Assembly: GCF_051859345.1 (NCBI RefSeq) | Contig: NZ_JBHYFV010000007.1 | Location: forward strand, 62,001 to 126,000 | Source: Marivita sp051859345 | GTDB lineage: Bacteria > Pseudomonadota > Alphaproteobacteria > Rhodobacterales > Rhodobacteraceae | Length of the DNA stretch: 64,000 nt | Direction: 5' to 3' | The notes under the pieces: generated by a model | The model's input: only the letters and a program-made list of their open reading frames with translations | Told to the model about the DNA's origin: nothing | Databases searched by the model: none | Program-made: the position numbers and the translations under genes | Part shown: positions 24,757 to 34,370 of the stretch, piece after piece | How the letters are laid out: every line of letters begins with the position of its first letter | Position numbering within the stretch: position 1 is the first letter of the stretch

Positions 24757-26382
24757 ATGACTTTGAACCTTTCGGTGCCCGGACAGGAAGAATTGAAACC
24801 CCGCATCACCGTGTTTGGTGTTGGTGGGGCAGGCGGCAATGCGGTAAACAACATGATCGACAAGGCCCTTGAGGGCGTCGATTTCGTGGTTGCCAACACG
24901 GACGCGCAAGCACTCCAGCAAAGCCGATCGACCAGCCGCATTCAGCTTGGGGTCAAGGTTACCGAAGGATTGGGTGCCGGTGCCCGCGCAACAGTCGGCG
25001 CGGCCGCAGCCGAGGAAAGCATCGAACAGATCGTCGATCACCTTGCCGGCGCGCACATGTGTTTCATCACCGCAGGCATGGGCGGCGGCACCGGGACAGG
25101 GGCCGCTCCGATCATTGCGCAGGCCGCGCGGGAATTGGGGGTTCTGACTGTTGGGGTCGTGACCAAGCCGTTCCAGTTCGAAGGCAACAAGCGGATGAAG
25201 CAGGCCGAGGACGGGGTCGATGCGCTGCAAAAGGTCGTCGATACGCTGATCATCATTCCGAACCAGAACCTGTTCCGTCTGGCCAACGAAAAGACCACCT
25301 TTACCGAAGCGTTCAGCATGGCGGACGATGTCCTGTATCAGGGTGTCAAAGGTGTGACCGACCTGATGGTGCGTCCTGGCCTGATCAACCTCGACTTTGC
25401 GGACGTTCGTGCCGTGATGGACGAGATGGGCAAGGCGATGATGGGCACCGGCGAGGCCGAAGGCGAAGATCGTGCCATCCAGGCGGCCGAGAAGGCCATA
25501 GCGAACCCGCTGCTGGACGAAATCAGCCTGCGCGGCGCGAAGGGTGTTCTCATCAACATCACCGGCGGTCACGATCTGACACTGTTCGAACTCGACGAAG
25601 CGGCGAACCGTATCCGCGAAGAAGTCGATGCAGATGCAAACATCATCGTCGGCTCTACGCTGGATGACGGCATGGAAGGCATGATGCGCGTGAGTGTCGT
25701 TGCCACCGGCATTGATGCCGTCGATGTTCACACCGATATTCCGGTTCCGCGCCGGTCGCTTGCGACACCTCTGACACAGCGGACCCATGTGGAAGAAGAA
25801 CAGCGCGAAAGATCCGAGCCGCAGCCCCAGCCTGTTGCAGCCCGCGTGTCCGAAGAACCTTCGCTGTTCGGGTCCATCGAGACCGAGCGCGAGGCCGCCA
25901 AAGAGCAGATGGAAACCATCTTTGAGCAAGAACCCGCCCAGCCTGAAATGGACGAAGACGGTCTGCCAATGCCCGCATACCGCCCGCAGGTTGCCGAGTT
26001 CAGCCCGCGTGAGGACAGCATCGAAGCCGATCCCGAGCAGTTTGTCGCCCCGCGTGCGCCGGCACCCGGAACACCAAGCGCCGAGGCATTGGCCCGCTTG
26101 CAGGCCGCAGCATCACGCGCCCGCCCGGCCCCCGGAGCAGCATCGCCAGCCGCGCGTTTCGAAGACGAACCATCGGATAGCGAACGCCCGCGTTTCGGGA
26201 TCAATTCGCTGATCAATCGGATGACTGGCCATGGTCAGCAGACCGAAACTCCGGTGCGTCGGACGCAGCAGCCACCCATGCAGTCTGGTGCAGCCGCACC
26301 GGCCCCCGCGCCCACGCAAGAGGTGGATGAAGATCAGGAACGGATCGAAATTCCGGCCTTCCTGCGGCGCCAAGCCAACTAA
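24757..26382 (+). CDS. ftsZ: Cell division protein FtsZ
   Basis: The tubulin-like GTPase that forms the division ring. 541 residues: GTP-binding GVGGAGGNAVNNM (21-33), the signature AGMGGGTGTGAAP (106-118) and the catalytic T7 segment NLDFADVRAVMDE. A disordered linker of roughly 200 residues (acidic, Pro/Ala-rich) accounts for its length compared with about 383 in E. coli. It ends in the conserved C-terminal peptide IPAFLRRQAN that binds FtsA and other partners. It is transcribed apart from ftsQA, from its own upstream region. Confidence 0.97.
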   Translation: MTLNLSVPGQEELKPRITVFGVGGAGGNAVNNMIDKALEGVDFVVANTDAQALQQSRSTSRIQLGVKVTEGLGAGARATVGAAAAEESIEQIVDHLAGAHMCFITAGMGGGTGTGAAPIIAQAARELGVLTVGVVTKPFQFEGNKRMKQAEDGVDALQKVVDTLIIIPNQNLFRLANEKTTFTEAFSMADDVLYQGVKGVTDLMVRPGLINLDFADVRAVMDEMGKAMMGTGEAEGEDRAIQAAEKAIANPLLDEISLRGAKGVLINITGGHDLTLFELDEAANRIREEVDADANIIVGSTLDDGMEGMMRVSVVATGIDAVDVHTDIPVPRRSLATPLTQRTHVEEEQRERSEPQPQPVAARVSEEPSLFGSIETEREAAKEQMETIFEQEPAQPEMDEDGLPMPAYRPQVAEFSPREDSIEADPEQFVAPRAPAPGTPSAEALARLQAAASRARPAPGAASPAARFEDEPSDSERPRFGINSLINRMTGHGQQTETPVRRTQQPPMQSGAAAPAPAPTQEVDEDQERIEIPAFLRRQAN

Positions 26383-26406
26383 AACCGCGAACAATCGCCT
26401 GTAAAG

Positions 26407-26433
26407 CGCCCCCGTTTCCGGGGGCGTTTTCGT
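26407..26433 (+). terminator. Intrinsic terminator after ftsZ
   Basis: CGCCCCCG (26407-26414), loop TTTC, CGGGGGCG (26419-26426) and a trailing TTTTCGTTT. This is a classic rho-independent terminator 24 bp after the ftsZ stop and separates ftsZ from lpxC. Confidence 0.85.
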
Positions 26434-26595
26434 TTGAAAACAGGGGCTTCTTTCGTTTGGCGAGAATCCGCCGATCCGTATCAGAGCCGTGTTTCAGGCC
26501 GTTACAAACTTTGATTTGAGGCCGGGTCGGTCAAAGCGTATCACGACCCTCGAAACGACGCATCGGGGGTGCGTGCGTAACGGATCGAGGATCTC

Positions 26596-27516
26596 TTGCA
26601 GACAACCGTCCAATCAACCGTCCGCTTTTCGGGCATTGGTTTGCACACCGGACTTCCGGTGCGGATGTCCGTGTGCCCTGCACCTGCGGATCATGGCATC
26701 GTCTTTGAACGGTCGGACATCCGGTTGGGGAACGCGCGCATCCCGGCGCGGTTCGACTATGCCGAACAGTCTCCTTTGTGTACGATGATCGTCAATCAGG
26801 CGGGCGTGTCTGTATCGACCATCGAACATGTGATGGCCGCCCTGGTGGGCTGTGGCGTACACAACGCTCTGGTGCGGATTGATGGCCCCGAAGTGCCCGT
26901 TCTGGACGGCAGCGCGGCACCCTTCGTGCGCGATATCCTGTCTGCCGGAGTGAAGCGGTTTGCGGCACCGGTTCGTGTGATCGAAGTCCTGAGCACGGTC
27001 GAAGTCCATACAGCACAGGGCTGGGCGCGGCTTGGGCCGGGTGCGGGGTTGACGATGGATTTCCATATCGACTTCGCCGACAAGGCCATCGGCAAGCAAA
27101 GCAAGTCGCTGGATCTGGCCAATGGCACATTTGTCCGCGAGCTGTGTGACAGTCGGACATTCTGCCGCGCATCGGATGTCGAAGCAATGCGTGCGGTCGG
27201 CAAAGCGCTTGGTGGAACGATGGAAAACGCGGTGGTTGTCGATGGCGACACGGTGCTGACTCCGGGCGGTTTGCGCCACAAGGACGAGGCCGTTCGCCAC
27301 AAGATGCTGGACGCCCTGGGCGATCTTGCGCTGGCTGGTGCCCCATTGCTGGGTCACTACGAAGGCCACAAGGCGGGTCACACGCTGACCAACATGCTGC
27401 TGCGGGAACTTTTTGCGACGCCGGACGGGTTCCGCATTCGCGATTGCGACCTGTCGCTTGCGGCACGCCTTCCCGGTGCGGGTGTCGAGGCACATGAGAT
27501 TCCCGCTGTTGCGTGA
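26596..27516 (+). CDS. lpxC: UDP-3-O-acyl-N-acetylglucosamine deacetylase
   Basis: LpxC performs the committed step of lipid A synthesis, a zinc-dependent deacetylation in the cytoplasm. In 306 residues the ligands H78 (STIEHVMAAL), H235 and D239 (VRHKMLDALGDL) and the catalytic H262 (GHTLTN) are all present, along with E77. The start is TTG at 26596 (MQTTVQSTVRFSGIGLHTG matches the family N-terminus exactly) with a GAGG upstream; no ATG or GTG would give a full N-terminus. The rare TTG start may lower translation of this tightly dosed enzyme. Confidence 0.95.
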   Translation: MQTTVQSTVRFSGIGLHTGLPVRMSVCPAPADHGIVFERSDIRLGNARIPARFDYAEQSPLCTMIVNQAGVSVSTIEHVMAALVGCGVHNALVRIDGPEVPVLDGSAAPFVRDILSAGVKRFAAPVRVIEVLSTVEVHTAQGWARLGPGAGLTMDFHIDFADKAIGKQSKSLDLANGTFVRELCDSRTFCRASDVEAMRAVGKALGGTMENAVVVDGDTVLTPGGLRHKDEAVRHKMLDALGDLALAGAPLLGHYEGHKAGHTLTNMLLRELFATPDGFRIRDCDLSLAARLPGAGVEAHEIPAVA

Positions 27517-27650
27517 GACGCAAAATCTGCACTACATGACCTCTCAAACTATTGCAGTCCAAAGGCGTTTTGCCTTGGGATTTATTGTGCTAGGACCAAA
27601 GGCAGACAAGTGGCACATATAGCCACGGCGGTGAATCGAAGGTGACGGGC

Positions 27651-28505
27651 ATGGCAGCGGGCAGATACGCAAGAGCTGTGATCGGGGCGGGGCTCTTGGT
27701 TGTGACGCTGACGGCGTGCGGCAATGGCGAACGTCCGGGCTTTGGCCCCGGTGGCGTGCCGATCGAAAATTTTACGGCAGAACAAATCTACGAGCGTGGC
27801 GAATTCGAACTGGATCGCAGCGACCCGGAAGACGCGGCGTTCTATTTCTCGGAAGTCGAACGTCTGTATCCGTATTCGGAATGGGCCAAGCGGGCTGTGA
27901 TCATGCAGGCCTACGCCTATCACCAGAACAAGGATTACGAGAACAGCCGGGGTTCCGCGCAGCGGTATATCGATTTTTACCCGACGGACGAAGATGCAGC
28001 TTATGCGCAGTATCTTCTCGCCCTCAGCTATTATGACCAGATCGAAGAAGTGGGCCGTGACCAGGGTCTGACCTTCCAGGCGCTTCAGGCGTTGCGTACG
28101 GTGATCGAACGCTACCCGGACAGCGAATATGCGCGGTCCGCGGTGCTCAAGTTCGATCTGGCCTTCGACCATCTTGCGGCCAAGGAAATGGAGATCGGGC
28201 GCTACTACCTCAAACGTGATCACTATGCGGCAGCGATCAACCGGTTCCGGTCGGTGGTTGAGGATTTCCAGACGACGACGCACACCGCCGAAGCGTTGCA
28301 TCGCTTGGTCGAGGCGTATCTGTCGCTGGGTCTGACCGACGAGGCGCAGACCGCTGGTGCGATTCTTGGCTACAACTATCAGTCGACCGATTGGTACGAG
28401 GACAGTTTCAAACTGCTGACGGGCCGGGGGCTTGAGTTGAAGGCGACAGGGGACAATTGGCTGCGGCAGGTGTATCGCCAGATGGTCAAGGGTCAGTGGC
28501 TTTGA
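27651..28505 (+). CDS. bamD: Outer membrane protein assembly factor BamD
   Basis: BamD is the essential lipoprotein of the BAM complex that inserts beta-barrel proteins. The 284-residue protein has a lipoprotein signal peptide with lipobox LTAC (Cys23), followed by TPR-type repeats: AEQIYERGEFELDRSDPEDAAFYFSEV, then NSRGSAQRYIDFYPTDEDAAYAQYLLALSYYDQI, then ALRTVIERYPDSEYA. The in-frame GTG at 27642 is the alternative start; ATG 27651 has AAGGTG at a better distance. It lies 134 bp after lpxC, and 41 bp before recN. Confidence 0.93.
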   Translation: MAAGRYARAVIGAGLLVVTLTACGNGERPGFGPGGVPIENFTAEQIYERGEFELDRSDPEDAAFYFSEVERLYPYSEWAKRAVIMQAYAYHQNKDYENSRGSAQRYIDFYPTDEDAAYAQYLLALSYYDQIEEVGRDQGLTFQALQALRTVIERYPDSEYARSAVLKFDLAFDHLAAKEMEIGRYYLKRDHYAAAINRFRSVVEDFQTTTHTAEALHRLVEAYLSLGLTDEAQTAGAILGYNYQSTDWYEDSFKLLTGRGLELKATGDNWLRQVYRQMVKGQWL

Positions 28506-28546
28506 TCGGGGGGCGGTGCGTCTGACCACGCACCCGGTTGCACAGA

Positions 28547-30205
28547 ATGCTGCGTGCGCTTGAAATACGGGACATGTTGATCATCGACCGGCTGGAGCTC
28601 GAGTTCCAGCCGGGTCTCAACGTACTGACCGGCGAAACCGGCGCGGGGAAGTCGATCCTGCTGGATTCCCTGGGCTTTGTCCTTGGCTGGCGCGGGCGTG
28701 CCGAACTGGTGCGTAGCGGGGCCGATCAGGGCGAGGTCACCGCGGTGTTCGATCTGCCAAAGGGCCATCCGGCACATGATGTCCTGGCCGAAGCCGGGTT
28801 TGAAGACGCGGATGAATTGATCCTGCGACGTGTGAACACCGCTGATGGGCGCAAGACCGGGTGGGTCAATGATCGGCGGGTGACGGGCGAAATGCTGCGT
28901 GCCTTGTCTGACAGCTTGGTCGAATTGCACGGGCAACATGATGATCGCGGCTTGTTGAACCCCAAGGGGCACCGGGCGCTGCTGGATCAGTTTGCCGGGC
29001 ATGATCGCCTGCTGGCCGACGTGCGGATTGCCTGGACGACCCTGTCAAAGGCCCGCAAGGGACTGGCCGAAGCGGAAAAAGCCTATGCGGCAGCACAGGC
29101 CGAGGAAGACTTCCTGCGCCACGCGGTCGATGAGTTGGACAAGTTGTCACCCGAGCCGGGCGAGGACGGCGAACTGGATGCCAAGAGGCGCATGATGCAA
29201 GGGGCGGAACGCATTCGCGATGATATCGTGCGTGCCGCTCAGGTCATGGGACCGGACGGGGCCGAAGGCGCGATGGCTGACGCCCTGCGCTGGCTCGAAG
29301 GGGTAAGCGATGCTGCCGAAGGGCAGTTGGACGATCCATTGGCCGCCATTGCGCGCGCGATGGCCGAACTGGACGAGGCCGCACGCGGTGTGTCCGACAC
29401 GCTTGAGGCGCTGGTGTTCGATCCACACGACCTGGAAGCAACCGAAGAGCGCCTGTTCGCATTGCGCGCTTTGGCACGAAAGCACGGCGTGTCTCCGGAT
29501 GACCTGCCGGGACTGGCGGATAATCTGCGCGACCGTCTGACGGCGCTGGATCAGGGCGCGGATCGGATGGGGCACCTGCAATCCGAGCTGCGCGCGGCGG
29601 AAGCGGCGTATCAGTCAGTAGCAACCGCGCTGCGGGACAGCCGTGTTGCGGCGGCGCGGCGTCTGGACAAGGCGGTCTGTGCCGAACTGGCCCCGCTCAA
29701 GATGGAACGCGCGGTGTTTGTCACCGATGTCTCCGAAGCATCCGCAGGACCAGAGGGCAGCGATGCGGTTGCCTTTACCGTGGCGACCAATCCGGGGGCA
29801 CCGGCCGGGCCCATCGGCAAGATCGCGTCGGGTGGGGAACTCAGCCGCTTTCTGTTGGCCCTCAAGGTCTGCCTGTCGGAACAGCGCGACGCTGGGTTGA
29901 CCATGATCTTTGACGAGATCGACCGGGGCGTCGGTGGCGCAACGGCCGATGCTGTCGGGCGACGGTTGGCGGCATTGGCCGAGGGCGGGCAGGTTCTTGT
30001 GGTCACCCATTCGCCACAGGTTGCCGCGTTGGGTGCTCATCACTGGCGTGTCGAAAAGCATGTTGTTGACGAACAGACCACTTCGACCGTCATTTCGCTG
30101 GATGCGCCGGCCCGCGAGGGTGAGATTGCACGCATGTTGTCGGGCGACACCATCACGGCAGAAGCCCGTGCAGCCGCGCGGGCGTTGCTTGCGGGTGTGT
30201 CCTGA
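28547..30205 (+). CDS. recN: DNA repair protein RecN
   Basis: An SMC-like ATPase used in double-strand break repair. 552 residues carry the Walker A GETGAGKS (29-36), a central coiled-coil pair (AEAEKAYAAAQAEEDFL and similar), the ABC signature IASGGELSRFLLALK and the Walker B MIFDEIDRGVGG followed by VTHSPQVAALG. ATG 28547 (MLRALEIRDMLI) is the family-like start; TTG 28538 is in frame. The bamD-recN order is common in alphaproteobacteria. Confidence 0.95.
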   Translation: MLRALEIRDMLIIDRLELEFQPGLNVLTGETGAGKSILLDSLGFVLGWRGRAELVRSGADQGEVTAVFDLPKGHPAHDVLAEAGFEDADELILRRVNTADGRKTGWVNDRRVTGEMLRALSDSLVELHGQHDDRGLLNPKGHRALLDQFAGHDRLLADVRIAWTTLSKARKGLAEAEKAYAAAQAEEDFLRHAVDELDKLSPEPGEDGELDAKRRMMQGAERIRDDIVRAAQVMGPDGAEGAMADALRWLEGVSDAAEGQLDDPLAAIARAMAELDEAARGVSDTLEALVFDPHDLEATEERLFALRALARKHGVSPDDLPGLADNLRDRLTALDQGADRMGHLQSELRAAEAAYQSVATALRDSRVAAARRLDKAVCAELAPLKMERAVFVTDVSEASAGPEGSDAVAFTVATNPGAPAGPIGKIASGGELSRFLLALKVCLSEQRDAGLTMIFDEIDRGVGGATADAVGRRLAALAEGGQVLVVTHSPQVAALGAHHWRVEKHVVDEQTTSTVISLDAPAREGEIARMLSGDTITAEARAAARALLAGVS

Positions 30206-30323
30206 CATCGACCGTCACAGAGTTTGATCGCGTCAGGGGTGGACACTTCAGGCGCATTGGATAAGCCTTGAAAAACAGAAGATTTTTGGCGTGGTATCGC
30301 TTTCCCCGAAAGGACCGCTTGGC

Positions 30324-32000
30324 ATGGCGCCGGCTTTGCGTGGTCAGTTACAGGCAACGAAGAGACAGTTCGCGCGCGGCTGGGATTTGTTGCGCCACAA
30401 GGGACCGTCGCAGTTCCAGTTCTGGCTGATCGCGTTGTTGATCGGGATTGCCGCAGGTCTTGCGGCCACCCTGTTCCGATTGGCGATCACCTTCTTGCAG
30501 ACAAGTGTCTACGGCACGCCAAGCGTGACGACGATCCACAGTTATGCCGAAGGGTTGCCGTGGTGGATGCTTCTGGCCATCCCGACACTTGGCGGGTTGG
30601 TTGTCGGTGTGATCGTGCATTACTTCATGCCGGATGGGCGGGTGCGGTCAGTGGCCGATGTCATCGAAGGCGCAGCATTGAACGATGGACGGGTCGAAAA
30701 GAAGGCCGGTATCGCCTCTGCCATCTGTTCGTGGATCACGCTTTCCACCGGCGGCAGTTCCGGTCGGGAAGGGCCGGTGGTGCATATCGCCGCAATGATT
30801 TCGTCCTGGGTGTCGAACACGATCCGCGCGGACGGAATCACGGGGCGGGATCTGCTGGGCTGTGCCGTGGCGGCAGCCGTGTCGGCCAGTTTCAACGCGC
30901 CGATTGCCGGGGCGCTGTTTGCGCTTGAGGTCATTCTCAGACATTTCGCCGTACATGCCTTTGCCCCCATCGTGGTGGCCAGTGCGGCGGGAACGGTGAT
31001 CAACAGGTTGGTGTTCGGAGACGTGACCGAATTCACGCTTCCCGGCACAACCACGGTCGAGTTCTACCTGGAATTGCCCGCGTTCTTTATCCTTGGCCTG
31101 ATTTGCGGTCTGGTCGCGGTTGCGATGATGCGCGCGGTGTTTCTTGCCGATGATGTCGGCTCGCGCTTTCAGCGCAATATGGGTTTGCCGCATCTTTTGC
31201 GCCCGGCCGTTGCAGGTGTGATGCTGGGTGCGTTGGCGATTTGGTTTCCTCATATCATCGGGGTCGGCTACGAGACCACGTCGCGCGCGCTGACCGGCGC
31301 GTTGCTGTGGCACGAGGCGGTGGTCTTTGCGATGCTCAAGGTGGTCGCGGTGGCGATCACAATGGGCGGCCGCATGGGCGGCGGAGTCTTTTCGCCGTCC
31401 CTGATGCTTGGCGCCTTGACCGGGCTCGCCTTTGGCCTGATCGCCACGGGCCTGTTCCCCGATCAGTCCGGCACAGCAACACTTTATGCGCTGGCGGGTA
31501 TGGGGGCTGTGGCGGCAGCGGTTCTGGGTGCGCCGATCTCGACCACGCTGATCGTGTTCGAATTGACGGGTGACTGGCAGACCGGGCTGGCGGTGATGGT
31601 GTCGGTGTCGATGTCCACCGCCGTGTCCGCGCGTTTGGTCGACCGGTCCTTCTTCCTGACCCAACTGGAGCGGCGCAACGTGCATCTGGCAGCTGGGCCG
31701 CAAGCCTATCTGTTGGCGATGTTCCGGGTGCAGGGTGTGATGCGCAAACCCACAGAGTCCAATGCAGCGGACGAAGAGGCCTGTCTGACCATGATCGAAC
31801 AAGGGCTTTATGTTCAGGCGCAGGCGACGCTGGAAACCGCTCTGCCGCTGTTTGACAAATCGGGCGTGGCGTTTCTGCCGGTGGTGAGACTTGAGGGAGA
31901 GGACAATGCGCCGGTCCTGCAAGGCGCATTGTTCCATGTGGATGCTCTCAAGGCCTACAACCGTGCCCTGGCGGCGACGGCCGAGGAAGAGCACAGCTAG
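30324..32000 (+). CDS. ClC-type chloride channel or Cl-/H+ antiporter
   Basis: An inner-membrane protein of 558 residues from ATG 30324 (AAAGGA upstream; GTG 30291 is in frame). Hallmarks are GGSSGREGP (about 143-151) with the gating glutamate, and GGGVFSPSLMLGALTG for the second anion-site loop. Many hydrophobic helices precede a cytoplasmic C-terminal region of about 110 residues that resembles a shortened CBS module. The gating Glu favours anion transport, possibly antiport; the internal proton glutamate cannot be assigned without alignment. It converges with the DUF427 gene at only 9 bp. Confidence 0.88.
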   Translation: MAPALRGQLQATKRQFARGWDLLRHKGPSQFQFWLIALLIGIAAGLAATLFRLAITFLQTSVYGTPSVTTIHSYAEGLPWWMLLAIPTLGGLVVGVIVHYFMPDGRVRSVADVIEGAALNDGRVEKKAGIASAICSWITLSTGGSSGREGPVVHIAAMISSWVSNTIRADGITGRDLLGCAVAAAVSASFNAPIAGALFALEVILRHFAVHAFAPIVVASAAGTVINRLVFGDVTEFTLPGTTTVEFYLELPAFFILGLICGLVAVAMMRAVFLADDVGSRFQRNMGLPHLLRPAVAGVMLGALAIWFPHIIGVGYETTSRALTGALLWHEAVVFAMLKVVAVAITMGGRMGGGVFSPSLMLGALTGLAFGLIATGLFPDQSGTATLYALAGMGAVAAAVLGAPISTTLIVFELTGDWQTGLAVMVSVSMSTAVSARLVDRSFFLTQLERRNVHLAAGPQAYLLAMFRVQGVMRKPTESNAADEEACLTMIEQGLYVQAQATLETALPLFDKSGVAFLPVVRLEGEDNAPVLQGALFHVDALKAYNRALAATAEEEHS

Positions 32001-32009
32001 ATCAGGTGA

Positions 32010-32354
32010 TCAGACTTGTTCGACGGTCACGCCATCCTGAACCCAGAAGGCAAGGTGATCCTTGATCTCCGCGACCTCTGGCTTTGGACTCACATAGCTC
32101 CAGACCGCGTTCTTGTAGGTCATGCTTTTTGAAACGATGTCCAAATAGCTGGCTGTTCCCTTGTGTGGGCAGGTCGTTTGGTAATCCGAGTGGTCCAGAA
32201 AGGCCATCGCCACATCGGATCGCGGGAAGTAAATCACAAAGGGCATGTCGCCCTCGGTCAATTCCAGTGCATCGCTGCTTTCCGCAATCACGGCACCACC
32301 TGCGCGCACGACCCAGGTGCCGTTGGCGGGTCTGATTGTAATGTGTTTTTGCAT
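32010..32354 (-). CDS. DUF427 family protein
   Basis: 114 residues with NGTWVVRAGGAVIAES, the FPRSDVAMAFLDHSDYQTTCPHKGTASYLDIV core and AVWSYVSPKPEVAEIKDHLAFW, which together define DUF427 (small beta-structured cytoplasmic proteins). No enzymatic activity has been established for the family as far as I know. The conserved TxCPHKG may be a ligand or metal site, by inspection only. It is transcribed from a 59-bp spacer separating it from the aminopeptidase gene upstream. Confidence 0.85.
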   Translation of the reverse strand: MQKHITIRPANGTWVVRAGGAVIAESSDALELTEGDMPFVIYFPRSDVAMAFLDHSDYQTTCPHKGTASYLDIVSKSMTYKNAVWSYVSPKPEVAEIKDHLAFWVQDGVTVEQV

Positions 32355-32413
32355 GATCCATCCCTTTTGTCTGCGATGTATGGGGGTTAGCGGGGGAATG
32401 TAAATGTTTATGG

Positions 32414-34195
32414 TCAGATTGGTGTGCAGGCCTTGGCCAGCCAGAGCGCCACATCGCCTTCGACCAACGGGCCGATCCGGGACAGGACATCGCCGTGATA
32501 GGTGTTCAGCCAGTCCCGTTCAGCGCTGGTCAAAAGGCTCTCATCAATCAGTCGGGTATCAATGGGAACATAGGTCAGAGTCTCGAATGTGAACATCTCC
32601 GGCACGGTCTGGCCGGGCAGGGCGTCGGCCCTTTCGACAATGATCAGGTTCTCGATGCGGATGCCAAAGGCACCTTCCTTGTAGAAGCCCGGTTCATTCG
32701 ACAGGATCATCCCCGGCATGAACGGCACGGTTCCCGTGCGGGCCAACCGCTGTGGCCCTTCATGTACGCTCAGATAGGATCCGACGCCGTGCCCTGTGCC
32801 ATGACCATAGTCCAGCCCGTGGTCCCATAACGCGACCCGCGCCAGCGCATCCATGTCGCGCCCGGCCAGTCCCTTGGGCCAGCGCAGCCGCGAAATCGCG
32901 ATCATCCCCTTGAGCACCAGAGTGAACGCGCGCCGCTCTTCTGCGCCAGCCTCACCAATAGCGATCGTGCGGGTGATGTCCGTGGTGCCATCGACATATT
33001 GTCCGCCGCTGTCGACCAAAAGCAGGCCTTGCGCCACTTTCCGGTTGGTCTTTTCCGTAACCCGGTAATGCACGATGGCCCCGTTTGGGCCTGCGCCCGA
33101 GATGGTGTCAAAGCTGATATCACGCAGCGCATTGGTGGCCGCGCGTTCGCTTTCAAGCTGCCTGACCACATCGATCTCGGTCAGGCTTGCAACGGGCTGG
33201 CTGTCCAGCCAACACAGGAAGCGTGCCATCGCCGCGCCATCGCGCAGGTGCGCGGCGCGGGCACCCTCCAGTTCTGCCTCGGTCTTGCACGCCTTGGGAA
33301 GGGCGCAAGGGTCTTGTGCTTCGATGATGTCTGTCTGGTGACCAGCCAGCGTATCAGCCACGATCACCGGGCAAGAGGCGGGATCAATCCGAACCGGTCC
33401 CGCAATCGACGCCAGCGTCGGCAGGAACGCATCCACCGGGGCGACGCGCATCTTGGGTCCAAGGTGATCGCCAAGGTTGGCCAGCTTGGCCGCATCACAA
33501 AAAAACGTCACTTCGCCAGAGGCGTGCAATATTGCAAATCCATGCACAAAGGGCGTGCGCGGCACGTCATCACCGCGAATGTTCAAAAGCCAGCAAATGC
33601 TGTCGGGCAGGGTCAGGACGGCGCAAGTCGCAGCGCCAAGCGTTTGCGCAAGACCGGTGATCTTGGACTCATGCGGCTCGCCGGTCAGATCGACGGGTTG
33701 TTCAAAGGCCGACGTCGCAGGTGGCGGCGGCTGGTCTTCCCAGATACGGTCCACAAGATTGTCGGTGCGGCGCAGGGTGACACGGCCTGCGCTTTCTTCA
33801 AGCTCTCGGATCTGGGACACGGTGTGCAACCACGGATCAAAGCCGACGACACCAGGTCCGTTCAAGGTGTCGCAAATCCACTCACCCAGGGATGTTTCGG
33901 GCCAGTCGACAGGCGTGAACACATCCGCCACCTGCGCACGCACCTGAACGCGGTAGCGGCTGTCGATGAACACACCCGCCATGTCGGCAAGCGCCACGCA
34001 GAACCCCGCTGAACCGGTAAACCCGGTCAGCCACGCCAGCCGACTGTCCCTGTCGGCAACGTATTCGCCCTGATGTGCGTCCGCGCGGGGAATGATGAAC
34101 CCGTCCAGCCCATCGCGCGCCATCTCTGCGCGCAGCGCGGCCAGCCGGGGCGGGCCTTGTTCGGGCGAAGAGGTCTCTGAAAAGCTCTGGAACAT
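32414..34195 (-). CDS. Xaa-Pro aminopeptidase (M24B, aminopeptidase P)
   Basis: 593 residues, the long three-domain form of aminopeptidase P that removes N-terminal residues next to proline in the cytoplasm. Two creatinase-like N-terminal domains (LAALRAEMARDGLDGFIIPRADAHQGEY and then DSRYRVQVRAQV) precede the catalytic pita-bread fold. The five dimetal ligands are visible: LVDSGGQYVDGTTDITRT (two Asp), GHGTGHGVGSYLSVHEGP (His), SNEPGFY (Glu) and RIENLIIV (Glu). ATG 34195 has AAGGAAG ahead; the open frame beyond it is not coding. Confidence 0.93.
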   Translation of the reverse strand: MFQSFSETSSPEQGPPRLAALRAEMARDGLDGFIIPRADAHQGEYVADRDSRLAWLTGFTGSAGFCVALADMAGVFIDSRYRVQVRAQVADVFTPVDWPETSLGEWICDTLNGPGVVGFDPWLHTVSQIRELEESAGRVTLRRTDNLVDRIWEDQPPPPATSAFEQPVDLTGEPHESKITGLAQTLGAATCAVLTLPDSICWLLNIRGDDVPRTPFVHGFAILHASGEVTFFCDAAKLANLGDHLGPKMRVAPVDAFLPTLASIAGPVRIDPASCPVIVADTLAGHQTDIIEAQDPCALPKACKTEAELEGARAAHLRDGAAMARFLCWLDSQPVASLTEIDVVRQLESERAATNALRDISFDTISGAGPNGAIVHYRVTEKTNRKVAQGLLLVDSGGQYVDGTTDITRTIAIGEAGAEERRAFTLVLKGMIAISRLRWPKGLAGRDMDALARVALWDHGLDYGHGTGHGVGSYLSVHEGPQRLARTGTVPFMPGMILSNEPGFYKEGAFGIRIENLIIVERADALPGQTVPEMFTFETLTYVPIDTRLIDESLLTSAERDWLNTYHGDVLSRIGPLVEGDVALWLAKACTPI

Positions 34196-34315
34196 GGCGC
34201 GGTCTTCCTTCGGTTTTTCCCATGCGAACCCGGAAACGGGCAAAGAGGCAACCCCTCGCACAGCCGGGGAGGGGACGCGTATCCGGCTTCTTCTTTTTCC
34301 AAATATGCACAAGAA

Positions 34316-34360
34316 GCGGCCCAAAGGGCCGCGTCTGTCGGACCGGCATCGCCGGTCCGA
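34316..34360 (-). terminator. Paired hairpins after cobT
   Basis: Two perfect hairpins sit side by side: GCGGCCC-AAA-GGGCCGC (34316-34332) and TCGGACCGGC-ATC-GCCGGTCCGA (34338-34360). On the minus strand the second element from cobT is followed by TTCTTGTG, giving a terminator-like end. They lie 10 bp after the cobT stop and 121 bp before the aminopeptidase start. Confidence 0.65.
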
Positions 34361-34370
34361 TCCAAATGGA

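Noticed and set aside
24514..25929. 471-residue minus-strand ORF
   Set aside because: Antisense to the first two thirds of ftsZ; its Arg/His-rich composition is typical of a shadow frame, and ftsZ is certain.
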